Of a stretch of 64,000 nucleotides of DNA, positions 1-10,400 are shown piece after piece (the first letter of the stretch is position 1; every line of letters begins with the position of its first letter). The translations under genes were made by a program, and so were the position numbers. The notes under the pieces are model-generated. The model saw only the letters and a program-made list of their open reading frames with translations. It was not told the origin of the DNA and searched no databases. This DNA comes from Merluccius polli (taxonomy: Eukaryota > Chordata > Actinopteri > Gadiformes > Merlucciidae): NCBI GenBank assembly GCA_030340625.1, contig JAOPHQ010006592.1:41001-105000 (forward strand), in the 5' to 3' direction.

Positions 1-660
1 ACGTGTTTCCCCTGTTGTCCATGTTGTCCATGTTGTCCCCTGCATGACGTGTTTCCCCTGTTGTCCATGTTGTCCATGTTGTCCCCTGCATGACGTGTTT
101 CCCCTGTTGTCCATGTTGTCCATGTTGTCCCCTGCATGACGTGTGTCCCCTGTTGTCCATGTTGTCCCCTGCATGACGTGTTTCCCCTGTTGTCCATGTT
201 GTCCATGTTGTCCCCTGCATGACGTGTTTCCCCTGTTGTCCATGTTGTCCATGTTGTCCCCTGCATGACGTGTTTCCCCTGTTGTCCATGTTGTCCCCTG
301 CATGACGTGTTTCCCCTGTTGTCCATGTTGTCCCCTGCATGACGTGTGTCCCCTGTTGTCCATGTTGTCCCCTGTTGTCCTCTGTTGTCCATGTTTTCCA
401 CTGTTGTCCCCTGTTGTCCTGTGCTGTTGTCCAGTCCTGTTGTCCCCTGTTGTCCCCTGCATGACGTGTGTCCCCTGTTGTCCCCTGCATGACGTGTGTC
501 CCCTACATGCCGTGTGTCCCCTGTTGTCCATGTTGTCCCCTGTTGTCCATGTTGTCCCCTGCATGCCGTGTGTCCCCTACATGCCGTGTGTCCCCTGTTG
601 TCCCCTGTTGCCCATGCTGTCCCCTGTTGTCCCCTGTTGTCCATGTTGTCCCCTGTTGTC
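1..660. repeat. Minisatellite with 46-bp and 37-bp units
   Basis: Tandem array built from the subunits TGTTGTCCA, TGTTGTCCCC and TGCATGACGTGTTTCCCC. The first units are 46 bp (three TGTTGTCC steps) and alternate with 37-bp units that have two steps. After about position 360 the order becomes irregular and variants such as TACATGCCGTGTGTCCCC appear. The array runs into the window edge, so its full length is unknown. Open frames across it only read Cys-Pro-rich repeats and are not genes. Confidence 0.95.
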
Positions 661-666
661 CCCGCT

Positions 667-745
667 TAAGTACTCGCATCCTATCAGATCAAATACCTAT
701 CCAAGGCATGGATAGGTATTTGATCTGATAGGATGCGAGTACTTA
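667..745. repeat. Perfect long hairpin (37-bp arms, 5-nt loop)
   Basis: The left arm 667-703 and right arm 709-745 are exact reverse complements around the loop AGGCA. After one mismatch at 666/746, three more pairs (663-665 with 747-749) extend it. It lies directly at the end of the minisatellite. It could be a tiny fold-back element or a structured RNA; nothing in the sequence decides this. Confidence 0.95.
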
Positions 746-796
746 TGCGCTCCTCCTGTCGCAGAGTGTATTCATAGCCAATCAAATACCACTTTA

Positions 797-1088
797 AGAA
801 CACTTTAGATTAGGGACCACATATTCACCATTAACTAGTTGCTTATAAGCATGCATATTGGCTCTTTATTAGTCATTATAAAGCACTTATTAATGCATTA
901 TTCTGCATGACCATATTCTACAATTACGAGGTAACCCTTTAATACTACTAACCCTTTAATATTAGTTTTCCCTCAATAACCTCCTAATTACTGCTTATTG
1001 ATAGTAAGTAAGGAAGTTGTTGTACATAAATTATGATCTTAGCAACTAGTTAATGGTGAATATGTGGTCCCTAATCTAAAGTGTTACC
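797..1088. mobile_element. hAT-like MITE, copy 1
   Basis: Terminal inverted repeats of about 45 bp: the left begins AACACTTTAGATTAGGGACC (799) and the right ends GGTCCCTAATCTAAAGTGTTACC (1088, read in two parts). The first three bases of the left end have diverged. The same element occurs at 45276-45543, where an 8-bp target duplication is clear. No target duplication could be confirmed for this copy. It lies about 100 bp upstream of the galactosyltransferase start codon. Confidence 0.85.
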
Positions 1089-1188
1089 AACATTTAAAAA
1101 AAGTATTTGAAATGATCATGTGAGTGCAAACTTAGGTCACTATTTTTTTTTTTGGTCAGGCACTGACGCTGAACTTTGTCTTTCTCCC

Positions 1189-2253
1189 ATGTTTAGTGAA
1201 GGGGTGGAGATTGACTCCCAGCAAAAGAAGGCTCGTTTAAAGGATTCATTCAAGCTGCTCCTCCTACTTGGTGTGATAACGATTGCGCTCATCTATGTGG
1301 TGTCTGCAAGTGGACTCGAATTGTCAGACTATGAAGCATACAAAAGGTACTTTAACAGAGACAGAAGTATTCATTGGGCCCCTGTTCCTCAGCACAGTCC
1401 AAATCTAACCATCATTCAGTACCACGTAGCATTTCCAAGGAACTACCATTTTATCCTGGATGACACAGAGGTGTGTAGGTCCAACACGCCTTACCTGGTT
1501 CTGGTTGTTCCTGTGGCCCCCAGTAACAGGAAAGCTCGGGACGCTATCCGGCAAACGTGGGGCAACGAGACTCTTGTTCAGGGTGAGCTGATCCAGACCG
1601 TCTTCCTCCTGGGTCTCCCCAGCAAAGGGAACATCACAGAGCAGCAGGAGCACGTCAGAAAGGAGAACCTTCAATACCACGACCTGATCCAGAGTGACTT
1701 CGTAGACAGTTACATCAATCTGACCATCAAGACCATGGTGATTATGGACTGGCTGGCCACGCGGTGCCCTAAGGCGTCCTACGCCATGAAGATCGACTCA
1801 GACATGTTCCTTAACGTGGAGAATCTGGTGACCATGTTAAAGACACCAGGTGTCCCCAAGAAGGAATACCTGACAGGCATGCTGATGTGGAACAGACCTG
1901 TCATTCGCCACCCGTCCTCCAAATGGTACGTGCCTGAGGAGATGTACCCTGACCCTCTCTATCCAACCTACACCCTTGGCATGGGCTACGTCTTCTCCAT
2001 TGATCTGACAAGGCGGTTTGTGGAGGTCTCAAAATTGATCAAACCCTTTAATATTGAAGACGCCTACATTGGAATGTGTATGAAAAGGTTAGGTCTCCAA
2101 CCCACTCAGCCCCCGAATCCCAACCATTTCAGAGCCTATCTCAATAAATATGATCGCTGCACGTTTTCGAAGATCATCACCTACATTCTCGGGTCTTCAG
2201 AGCAACTGGTGACTTTCTGGACAGACTTAAAAAAGCCTGGCCCACCATGTTAG
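1189..2253 (+). CDS. Beta-1,3-galactosyltransferase-like protein (GT31)
   Basis: Predicted 354-aa type II Golgi glycosyltransferase of family GT31, which transfers galactose or N-acetylhexosamine from a UDP-sugar in beta-1,3 linkage. Visible: a short cytoplasmic N terminus (about residues 1-20), a signal anchor KLLLLLGVITIALIYVV (about 21-40), the family block VVPVAPSNRKARDAIRQTWG (about 105-125), the metal-binding DSD triad at residues 203-205 in KIDSDMFLN, and EDAYIGMCM near 290. Several N-glycosylation sequons are present (NLT, NET, NIT). The frame extends upstream to 1120 but only through a GTG. The ATG at 1189 leaves a normal type II anchor and lies 30 bp after a T-tract and AG (1158-1159) that could be a splice acceptor from a non-coding exon. 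Length fits B3GALT proteins. Closest to the B3GALT1/2-like group; acceptor specificity cannot be assigned. Confidence 0.88.
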   Translation: MFSEGVEIDSQQKKARLKDSFKLLLLLGVITIALIYVVSASGLELSDYEAYKRYFNRDRSIHWAPVPQHSPNLTIIQYHVAFPRNYHFILDDTEVCRSNTPYLVLVVPVAPSNRKARDAIRQTWGNETLVQGELIQTVFLLGLPSKGNITEQQEHVRKENLQYHDLIQSDFVDSYINLTIKTMVIMDWLATRCPKASYAMKIDSDMFLNVENLVTMLKTPGVPKKEYLTGMLMWNRPVIRHPSSKWYVPEEMYPDPLYPTYTLGMGYVFSIDLTRRFVEVSKLIKPFNIEDAYIGMCMKRLGLQPTQPPNPNHFRAYLNKYDRCTFSKIITYILGSSEQLVTFWTDLKKPGPPC

Positions 2254-2615
2254 CAGCACTTGGACATCTACATGCTCATCTACATGCCCTTGTGGATTAC
2301 ATGAAGTTGAACTTCATGCATTCATTTTTATAAATGAAGGTAATTAATTTGTAAAAATATATTTTTGGAGTATTTTTATTGTCATTATGTAAATGCATAA
2401 TTATTTCAGCCACTTTTAGGTCCACTGTGATGGTTACTTGACCTGGAGACTATTTGTGTATGCACACTGCTATTGTAAACTAAGATTGTAACTTATACTT
2501 TATATTTCCATTTTAAGTTGACATGTTTTTTTTTGTGGTTACTTCTGGCTGGAGAGTCTCCCCAGTGGGTGGGACTGGTAAACCTTGAAATTAATAAAAC
2601 AAAATGTAATTTAAC
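2254..2615 (+). terminator. 3' UTR and poly(A) signal of the galactosyltransferase
   Basis: AT-rich sequence after the stop codon with a canonical AATAAA at 2593-2598. No open frame or repeat is evident. Cleavage near 2610-2620 is inferred from the hexamer only. Confidence 0.6.
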
Positions 2616-2831
2616 TTAAAGTGTCTGCTTGTAATACTACTATGTATGTCAATTATGGCACCCATTGCACTCCTAACAATCCCTGGAAGGAGGGATTCTG
2701 GGACTAAAGACTAAACAAACAGCAGCAAAGGGATGAGTGAAATGTGACCTGGGGCAGTATGTAAACCAGTTTGCCTGGTTTACAAACCAGAAAGTTAGGT
2801 TTGATGGGGAAATAGCAGAGAACAGATCCTG

Positions 2832-3500
2832 GGCCGTACTATGGCCTATCCACGCAACTACAACTTCATCATGGACGACACCCACACGTGTAATGGTAGC
2901 TACCTGCTAGGCCTACCCACGGGAAATGTTTTTAAATGTTTTTGGATTTGGACTAAATGCTATTGTGCTCAAACACATGTTGTCCCACTCTGTTACCTTA
3001 AGCACCCCCCTGCAGACCGACTGTCCTCTCCTCCAACCTACCCCCCTAAAAAATGACCTGTCTGGCCACTGTCTGGTCAGGTAGCGGTGGAGACAGACCG
3101 ACAGACGGATCTGGTCCAGAGTGACTTTCAAGACGACTACTGCCACCTGACCATCAAGACCACGATGATACTGCGGTGGCTGAACTAACGCTGCCCCGGC
3201 GCCTCCTACGCCATGAAGGTCGACTCGGACATGTTCCTCAACGTCCGCAACTTAGTCCGGCTGCTGCTGGACCTGAAGACGCCCCGGACCTGACTACTAT
3301 GAGACCCCTCCAATAAGTTCTGCATGCCGGGGGAGATCGTAGCCGAGCCGGAGTACCGTCTACCCTCTAGGCATGGGCCACTGTTCTGTCCCTCCATCTG
3401 CCCGGGCCTCCACTCACATCCGCCCCATCTACATTGAAGACGTCTACCTGGGGATGTGCATGAAGCACCTGGGCATTGCGCCGACCAACCCGCCGGCGAG
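2832..3500 (+). pseudogene. Decayed beta-1,3-galactosyltransferase copy
   Basis: Broken relative of the gene at 1189-2253. Recognisable pieces in order: MAYPRNYNFIMDDTHTC (from 2841, matching AFPRNYHFILDDTEVC), LLGLPTG near 2910, TDLVQSDFQDDYCHLTIKTT (from about 3105), RCPGASYAMKVDSDMFLNV (from about 3189) and YIEDVYLGMCMKHLGIAP (from about 3430). The frame is stopped by TAA at 3186-3188 and again near 3291. The N-terminal anchor region and the first GT31 block are missing. A 182-bp segment (2932-3113) interrupts it. It is more GC-rich in its second half than the intact gene. Tandem duplication followed by decay is the simplest reading. Confidence 0.85.
2932..3113 (+). repeat. 182-bp duplicated segment, copy 1
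   Basis: Nearly identical to 5431-5612 in direct orientation; both are 182 bp, starting TTAAATGTTTTT and ending GACGGATCTG. Only a few substitutions were seen. Copy 1 includes part of the pseudogene coding remnant (ending in TDL); copy 2 stops there. Confidence 0.92.
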
Positions 3501-3721
3501 GCCATGTTCGTCGCCGACCCCGCTTTTGCGTTGGGCCGTTGCCGCCTTGCCCCGTTTATCGCATGACGAGTGTCTCACAGATGGTCAGCTACTGGACGAT
3601 GACCCGAGAGGCACAGGCTGACTGCTTACCATAGAAACAAGGGGGGACAAAGTTTAATCGCTATTTAATTTACATACATATAAGGAAGTAGAGCAAGTTA
3701 GAAACAATGTCAGTTAATGAT

Positions 3722-3723
<2 letters not shown>

Positions 3724-3781
<58 letters not shown>
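3724..3781. repeat. (AC)n microsatellite
   Basis: Uninterrupted AC dinucleotide run just after the pseudogene. Confidence 0.97.
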
Positions 3782-3786
<5 letters not shown>

Positions 3787-3835
3787 ACAGGGGACAAAGC
3801 ACACCTTTATATATTAATAAGTAATATGTAAATAT

Positions 3836-4361
3836 TAGCCTAGAACTCTAGACACCAAATTTATTTGGCAAGCAAATTTATTTGGCAGCTAGGTAGGTCT
3901 AGCACGGCTCCGTCGGCTTTTTGGTGCTGGAAACACAAAGTATGTCAGACCAATCACAGCGTGAGGGGCGGAGTCGGAAGCCGGGCTACCATGACGACAG
4001 AGTTGCGACGGTTCTGTGTTAGAGGTAAACAATGGCTGCTGCTGCTGGTCGAACGGCTGTCTTTCGACTCGGCTTTGGCCGCGACTCTTTAAGACTTGAA
4101 GTTAACATTTTATTTGAGAAAAGAACAAAGAACGGCACTGAAGTCTTTCCTCGAAAATAAATATGTATTCGGAGTTTTAATTAATTACGTAGTCAGAGCC
4201 GTCGCTGACTACGTCACCTTCTTCGTTGCTCTGATTGGTTGTAGCGCTATCCTATTGCGTGCAGAGGGAACTTGAAAGACAACCGTTTATCCCGCCCACA
4301 CTGCCAATGGAGCTGTGCCAGACCTTACATCTTTCTGATGTGGGTCTGGCTTGCCAGGCTA
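3836..4361. mobile_element. 526-bp non-autonomous DNA transposon, 9-bp target duplication
   Basis: Flanked by the perfect 9-bp direct repeat TGTAAATAT (3827-3835 and 4362-4370). The ends are imperfect inverted repeats: TAGCCTAGAACTCTAGACAC at the left, TAGCCTGGCAAGCCAGACCC when the right end is read on the minus strand. A 9-bp duplication is typical of Mutator-like elements, but the family is not certain. The interior is unusually promoter-like, with CCAAT boxes in both orientations, a GC box (GGGGCGGAG near 3964) and a short open frame starting ATGGCTGCTGCTGCTGG near 4032. It encodes no transposase. Confidence 0.8.
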
Positions 4362-4648
4362 TGTAAATATGTGATCAAGATGGCATGCATGGACGTGTGT
4401 GTGGGTTGAACTTTATCTGATACTGTGACACACCAGACATAGAGACGCTGTGCCAACATATCCCATCACCATCAGAGAACTACTAAAGAGAACTACGATG
4501 TCAGATATTTTACTCCTCTTGGTCATTTACAAATCCGTCTGTGTTGTCCTGGTGAACTACAGTGTTATAGTTCATCTCTGATCTCCATAAACCAAAGTTT
4601 TTTGAGAGCAGCAGAGTATGCTCCCACTGCACAATGATCTTTGTACTT

Positions 4649-4736
<88 letters not shown>
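4649..4736. repeat. (AC)n(AT)n compound microsatellite
   Basis: AC run followed directly by a long AT run; open frames across it are low complexity. Confidence 0.97.
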
Positions 4737-4738
<2 letters not shown>

Positions 4739-4810
4739 TTTATTTTTCGTCTGGTTTTAAAACACAAGAGGGCGCCAAGATATCAAATAATACTCAGTAG
4801 ACAGCCTTTG

Positions 4811-4944
4811 TACAAATCATATTTGTTTAGCTAATTCAACTAATGTTGAATTAGCTAAACAAATATGATTTGTATAAATCATATTTAGCTCAACAAATTA
4901 GCTAAACAAATATGATTTGTATAAATCATATTTAGCTCAACAAA
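4811..4944. repeat. Perfect palindrome followed by 47-bp tandem duplication
   Basis: The arms 4811-4840 and 4845-4874 are exact 30-bp reverse complements around TAAT. A 47-bp unit starting TTAGCTAAACAAATATG, itself partly palindromic, is present twice (4851-4897 and 4898-4944). Confidence 0.93.
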
Positions 4945-5430
4945 GTAGCTAAACGCACGATGCAGCCCATATAGTTTTATATATAAGAGTTGGAAATATG
5001 CCACCTAACCTTCAACCTTCACGGTCCTGAAATGTCACTGAATTTTACAATGGGGCATACAAATAGGAAATCACAATTCAGTCTATCTGGAGGTAATTCA
5101 TTTAGGCCCAGACAATTTTTCAGTCAGTATCTGTCTCTCTGTGCTGTGCCTCTGTTTGTGTCAGTCTGTCTGCCTTGGTCGGTCAGTTTGTCTGGCTATA
5201 GGTCTGTCTGTCTGTCTGTCTGGCCTTCTAATAGCATCCGTCCAAGGATCTCCACCTGCTGCCCATGAGCAGTGCTTCTCTAGACGGTGTCATTTGTCCT
5301 CTTGCGTTACGGATGCAATAATGCCTCAAGGGCACTATAGCAGTGTATGTATAGTTTCAGTGTCAACTTTTTTCAACCTGCATATGACTTGGTTTTGTTG
5401 ATGGTTTAGTAGGCCTATGAGTATGTATTG
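4945..5430. other. Non-coding interval
   Basis: No gene, element end or conserved motif recognised. A short (TCTG)n-like stretch lies at about 5200-5222. Confidence 0.5.
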
Positions 5431-5612
5431 TTAAATGTTTTTAGATTTGGACTAAATGCTATTGTGCTCAAACACATGTTGTCCCACTCTGTTACCGTCA
5501 GCACCCCCCTGCAGACCGACTGTCCTCTCCTCCAACCTACCCCCCTAAAAAATGACCTGTCTGGCCACTGTCTGGTCAGGTAGCGGTGGAGACAGACCGA
5601 CAGACGGATCTG
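5431..5612 (+). repeat. 182-bp duplicated segment, copy 2
   Basis: Direct near-identical copy of 2932-3113. It ends at GACGGATCTG, after which the sequence differs from the pseudogene. Confidence 0.92.
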
Positions 5613-5639
5613 TCAAATCTAGGTCACTAGCGGCACACC

Positions 5640-5980
5640 CAAGGCCGGATTAACCATATGGGCAACTGGGCAATTGCCCAGGGGCCCACGATATCTAAAG
5701 GGCGCAGGGCAGTGAGGGCACAAGCAAAATATCTGTTATCTCTCGCTTCTATGTTAAACTGTCCGCCGGAGCCGTTGCGCTGCACCCAGTGGCGGTTCTA
5801 GGGGGGTGGGGGCAGTGCCCCCGTAACTCTGAGTCCGGACCCCCCTGTGGGGGAGTCTGGTCCGGGCTGTATTGCGATCGCTCCCCCCCCCCCCCCCCCC
5901 CCCCCCCCGTCGGTCGTAGGTCGGTAGGACCTCTGGACTGACAGTGCCCAGGGGCCCCTGTGGTTACTGATCCGGCCCTG
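5640..5980. mobile_element. 341-bp hAT-like MITE
   Basis: The ends are CAAGGCCGGAT and ATCCGGCCCTG (inverted repeats). They are flanked by 8-bp duplications GGCACACC (5632-5639) and GGCAGACC (5981-5988) with one mismatch. The interior carries a C-run at 5883-5908. A paralogous locus near 39178-39190 reads CGCACACCTCTG without the insertion, which supports the left boundary. CA-starting ends and 8-bp duplications suggest the hAT superfamily. Confidence 0.7.
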
Positions 5981-5988
5981 GGCAGACC

Positions 5989-6172
5989 TCTACATGTTGT
6001 GCGCCCAACGCAAACACACCATGACAAAAGTGCCTCTGTTCTCGTAATATGTATTGACTTAATAGTTTCCGGTTTACATAGGTGTTGCATGTGTGTTCAT
6101 AGGATTCCTGCTCCTTAACGGCGAACCTTAAGTAAATCCCTCCACAGGGTTAATTAGGTGACTCCATAGCAG
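5989..6172 (+). repeat. Dispersed repeat, copy 1
   Basis: Clearly related to 39187-39372, for example GCGCCCAACGCAAACAC, TAATATGTATTGACTTAATA and GGTGACTCCATAGCAG. It carries an extra segment of about 20 bp. Both copies run into AC-rich sequence. Its nature is unknown. Confidence 0.8.
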
Positions 6173-6203
<31 letters not shown>

Positions 6204-6282
6204 TATAATAAAAGCAAACAGACATTTTCGCTGCTAAGTTATTGCTATAGAGTTGGCTTCTCACGTCTATGTTGCCTACGAG

Positions 6283-6287
6283 TGTCA
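6283..6287. repeat. Left target-site duplication of the BEL element (TGTCA)
   Basis: TGTCA immediately before the 5' LTR; the identical TGTCA at 14079-14083 follows the 3' LTR. Confidence 0.92.
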
Positions 6288-6837
6288 TGTAAAGGACCCT
6301 TTATTTCAGTGTCGTTGTTTGATTTATTTTGAAATGCAGCACTTTATTTTGAAATGTCAGAAGAAGGAACAGGAAGTTGTTTTACGTTCGCGGTTTATTT
6401 TTTGCGCTCTGTATGATAAGAAAGGCTGCATAGTTTTCCAGCGATATTGCCGCAATAAATGCACTTTTGTTATGGGAATTAATTCTTGGTTCATGGTAAG
6501 ATCAAGTTGTTATATATATATTAATTCAAAGTGTATACTCGTATTATTTCATATTAACGGGAGTTTTGTTTCTTTGTAAATAGTGTTGTTTACTGTGACG
6601 GAGATACGTGTGTGTGGATTTTGCACCTCAGTTGGAGAAAGGGAACAAGGTAGTGCATCAACGTTACATGTTATAATCATTGTTTATTTATGGTTTATTT
6701 TATTAACAGAAGGTAATTGAAAATATGTATTTTTTTTGCTGTTTTTTCTGTATAGCTCTTACGGTGTTAATGAGTTTAAGCGAATAAATTCAACATCAGT
6801 CAAAGAGTCCGACCATCTTCCTTCTGGGGCTGCTACA
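6288..6837 (+). repeat. 5' LTR of the BEL/Pao element
   Basis: Begins TGTAAAGGACCC and ends GGGGCTGCTACA, so it has TG...CA termini. It contains AATAAA at 6454-6459 and 6783-6788 as possible poly(A) signals. No difference from the 3' LTR was seen. Confidence 0.95.
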
Positions 6838-7453
6838 GTAAGAGCTTGACCCTCATCATTCCTGCCATCCTGCTGCATCCTGTTGTTCTTGGTTTTCTAC
6901 GGTGCCAGACTGCCTCACCTGTCAACATTGGAGTCGTCAGGCTGATCTGCATTTCCACGGTTCATCAACAACAGGTCCTCAACGGTCTACGGGTAGCGGT
7001 TGAATGGAATTCATGAGATGGTCAAAGGTCAGAGTTGAATAGATATTCCACATGAACAGGAACTGTGAGCACTGTATATAGGGTGTACCACTGCTATACG
7101 GATTCTTGTCTGAACATTCACGTACCAAAGAACATTATTGGGCTACGTGGGCTACTTTCAGTGGTTTAAGAAAAGTGTATTCATCCACATCAAAGGTTAT
7201 CAAGCGTAAAGGACATTTTCACACATATTTCCAATTTTCTTAACTGTATTAAAAACTGCTGTATTATTGCTGTATTGTTTTTGAGCTAAGGTATATTTCC
7301 ATGAATCTGAGTCTATAAGGTCAAATTGCTTATACCAGCTCTCTTTAATGTGAACTAGTATTCATTTTCTCTTGAGACATTCAAGTTAAATAATGTCAAG
7401 AAAACTTACATGTTACTCAACCAACTACTGTAACTAGCTTAACTGTTGAAAAA

Positions 7454-10400
7454 ATGAGTGAGCCACATGAAGAAGTTGATAGCCTTCAAGAAGGAATTCA
7501 GGCTCTAGGCCAAGTTGTAGAAAATACAGAGGAGCTACTACGTTCTAGTCGCTCACGCAATCCCACAGCGAAAATGCTTGAATTTCAAAAGAATGAAGCA
7601 CAGAAAAAGGAAAAGAAACTTGCATGTTTGTATGACCAATGGAAAATGCAAGCCCGCAAAGCACGAAATGAACTCAAATCTGACATTCCAGAAAGTCAAA
7701 TAGCATCTCTAGTTGACGCAATAGAAAGGGCAAGAGATAATGTTTTAAGCATATATAGTGACATTAGAGATTGTGTCACACCATCAACAGAGACCAGGCG
7801 GCGCATAGATGCATGTGAAGCAGTGTCAAGAGATATTCTAAAAATCGCCTTTGAAAGAATATCAGGCATTAATGGAGATTTTGAATTTGAAGAAGAAAGC
7901 CAAAGGCTCCATGGACTACTTCATCTTGATTATGCTGTTTCTGTCTTTGGATCCTCTGCCTCACATTCAAGTAGGTCCAGTCAGCATAGCAGATCCTCAA
8001 CTGTGGCAGCCAAACGTGCGGATGCAGCAGCCGATCTTGCAGCTAAAGAGGCTGAGTATGAGTTGCTGCTTAAAGAGAAAAGACAAAAGGAAAGAATACA
8101 GCATTTGGAGGAGCAGCAGAGGACACAACTTGAAGCTCAAAAGCGTGAGTTGGAGCAAATTAAGGCAGAGAAAGAATTAAGGGCAGCCCGAGCCAGGTTA
8201 CAAGCCTATGAACAGGAGGCAGCAAAAGAGTATCGCACTCAGTCTGTGGTTGGTGATACTACAAGCCAGAATTACATGCTTCCACATGACACTCCTTCCC
8301 CTCTCAACGTCACAGCACCACCATACAGACCACCACATACAGATGTGTCTCTTCTTGCTCAAGCTGTTCAAGACAGCATAGCAGTTAATAGACTACCAAC
8401 ACCAGAGCCATCTGTATTTAACGGTAATCCCATTCATTTTATTGAGTGGAAAGCATCATTCATCTCACTCATTGATCAACGTAACATTCCTGCTGCTGAT
8501 AAGCTTTACTACCTGAAAAAATATGTTACTGGTGCAGCTCGCAGGACTCTTGATGGAGTGTTTTACAGGAATGATGACGAAGCATATCAGGATGCCTGGA
8601 ATAAACTGAATCACAGATATGGACAGCCATTTGTCATTCAGAGGGCCTTCAGAGATAAACTCGCTAGTTGGCCAAAACTTCAAGCAAAGGACTCAGAAGG
8701 ACTCAGGAATTTCTCTGACTTCTTGAATGCCTGCCAAGAGGCCATACCTCACGTGATGGGTCTCCAAATATTGAACGATTGTGAGGAGAACCAAAAACTG
8801 GTTCAAAAATTGCCTGATTGGTTAGCGTCTCGCTGGAACCGCCAGGTTACAAAAACATTGAATGACCATAAAGAATTTCCTAGCTTCCAGGACTTTACAG
8901 TCTTTATGTCATTGGAAGCAGATGTTGCCTGCAACCCGATAACATCCTTCCATGCACTGCATTCACCTGACGTATCTAGAGAAAAACGAAATCAGAGAGA
9001 CATGAAAAGGAACAAGGCCAGTGTTCTTAACACTCAAACAGTGACACACAGTGAAAGTCCAAAATTGACAAAGGAAAGCACAAAGCCTCAATGTATGTTC
9101 TGTCAGAGCAATAATCATCAGCTCTACAGCTGTTCTGAGTTCATGACAAGGTCTCTAGAGGAACGAAGACAATATGTGAAAGAGAAAAGACTGTGTTATG
9201 GATGCATGAAAAACGGCCACAATGCAAAGGACTGCCGGCATCGCCATTCCTGCGACACTTGCAAGGGAAAGCATCCGACATGTCTGCACGATGAAAATTA
9301 CGTAAAAAAGGGAAAACTTGTTTCTCAGGTTATGTCAACCTCAGGTAACACAAACGAGTCAACAACTGCACTTTCACTTAACGTAGCAAGAAAAGGACCT
9401 GGTGCTAACACGTCCATGATCGTGCCAGTGTGGGTGTCGTCAAGTAAGAATCCAAGAGCAGAAAAGCTTGTGTATGCTATGCTTGATACTCAGAGTGATA
9501 CTGCCTTCATTGACCAGGAAGTGAGCCACACTCTACATGCAGATGAAGTACCAGTAAAGCTTAAGTTAACAACTATGATAGGAAAGGACACAGTTGTTGA
9601 GAGTCAAAAAGTTTCAGGGCTTCGTGTCAGAGGCCATAATTCTACAGTCCTGATTGACCTTCCTCATGTCTACACTAAGGACTGTATCCCAGTAAATCGT
9701 GCGCACATCCCTACATGTGAAACAGCAAGGAAATGGGCTCATCTCAACATGCTGGCAGATGAAATCCTGCCACTACAAGACTGTGAGGTTGGCCTTCTAA
9801 TAGGTTACAACTGCTCAAGGGCCTTAGCACCAAGGCAGGTTATTTTAGGTGAGGATGAAGAACCGTATGCTGTTCGCACTGATTTGGGATGGAGCATTGT
9901 GGGACCCTCTTCATCATATCATGACTCTCCCAGCACTACTAGCCTGTGTCACCGAGTTACTGTGAAAGAGCAGCCACCAGTAACGCCTGCAGATGCTCTT
10001 CGCGTTCTCGAGTCTGACTTCAAAGATTCTAATGAAGATGGCAAAACAGCATCTCAGGATGATATTCTCTTCCTCAACAAGCTTAAGCAAGGTATAAAGA
10101 CCACCTGTAACGGACACTACGAAATGCCCCTTCCCTTCAAGGAGAGACCTTACCTGCCAAACAACAAACACTGCGCTGTTGTTCGACTCAACCATCTCAA
10201 AAGAAAACTGTCAAAGGATGAAAGGTACAAAGAACAGTATACTGAGTTCATGGCTGGGGTCATTGGAAAGGGAGATGCAGAGGAAGTTAATGATGACGGA
10301 ATTGAAGGAGAGAAATGGTATATTCCTCATCATGGCGTCTTCCATCCACGTAAACCAGGGAAACTACGGGTAGTGTTTGACTGCTCTGCTAAATGCAATG

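Noticed and set aside
302..728. Open frames of 86-137 codons in the minisatellite
   Set aside because: They are repeated Cys/Pro/Leu translations of the tandem unit in more than one frame; no gene signal.
1120..1188. Upstream extension of the galactosyltransferase frame
   Set aside because: It begins with GTG, reads through a T-tract typical of an intron end, and would put 23 odd residues before the signal anchor.
6253..6579. 108-codon frame at the left edge of the BEL element
   Set aside because: It runs from flanking DNA into the LTR; the LTR part is repeated at 13560-13820 and has no domain.
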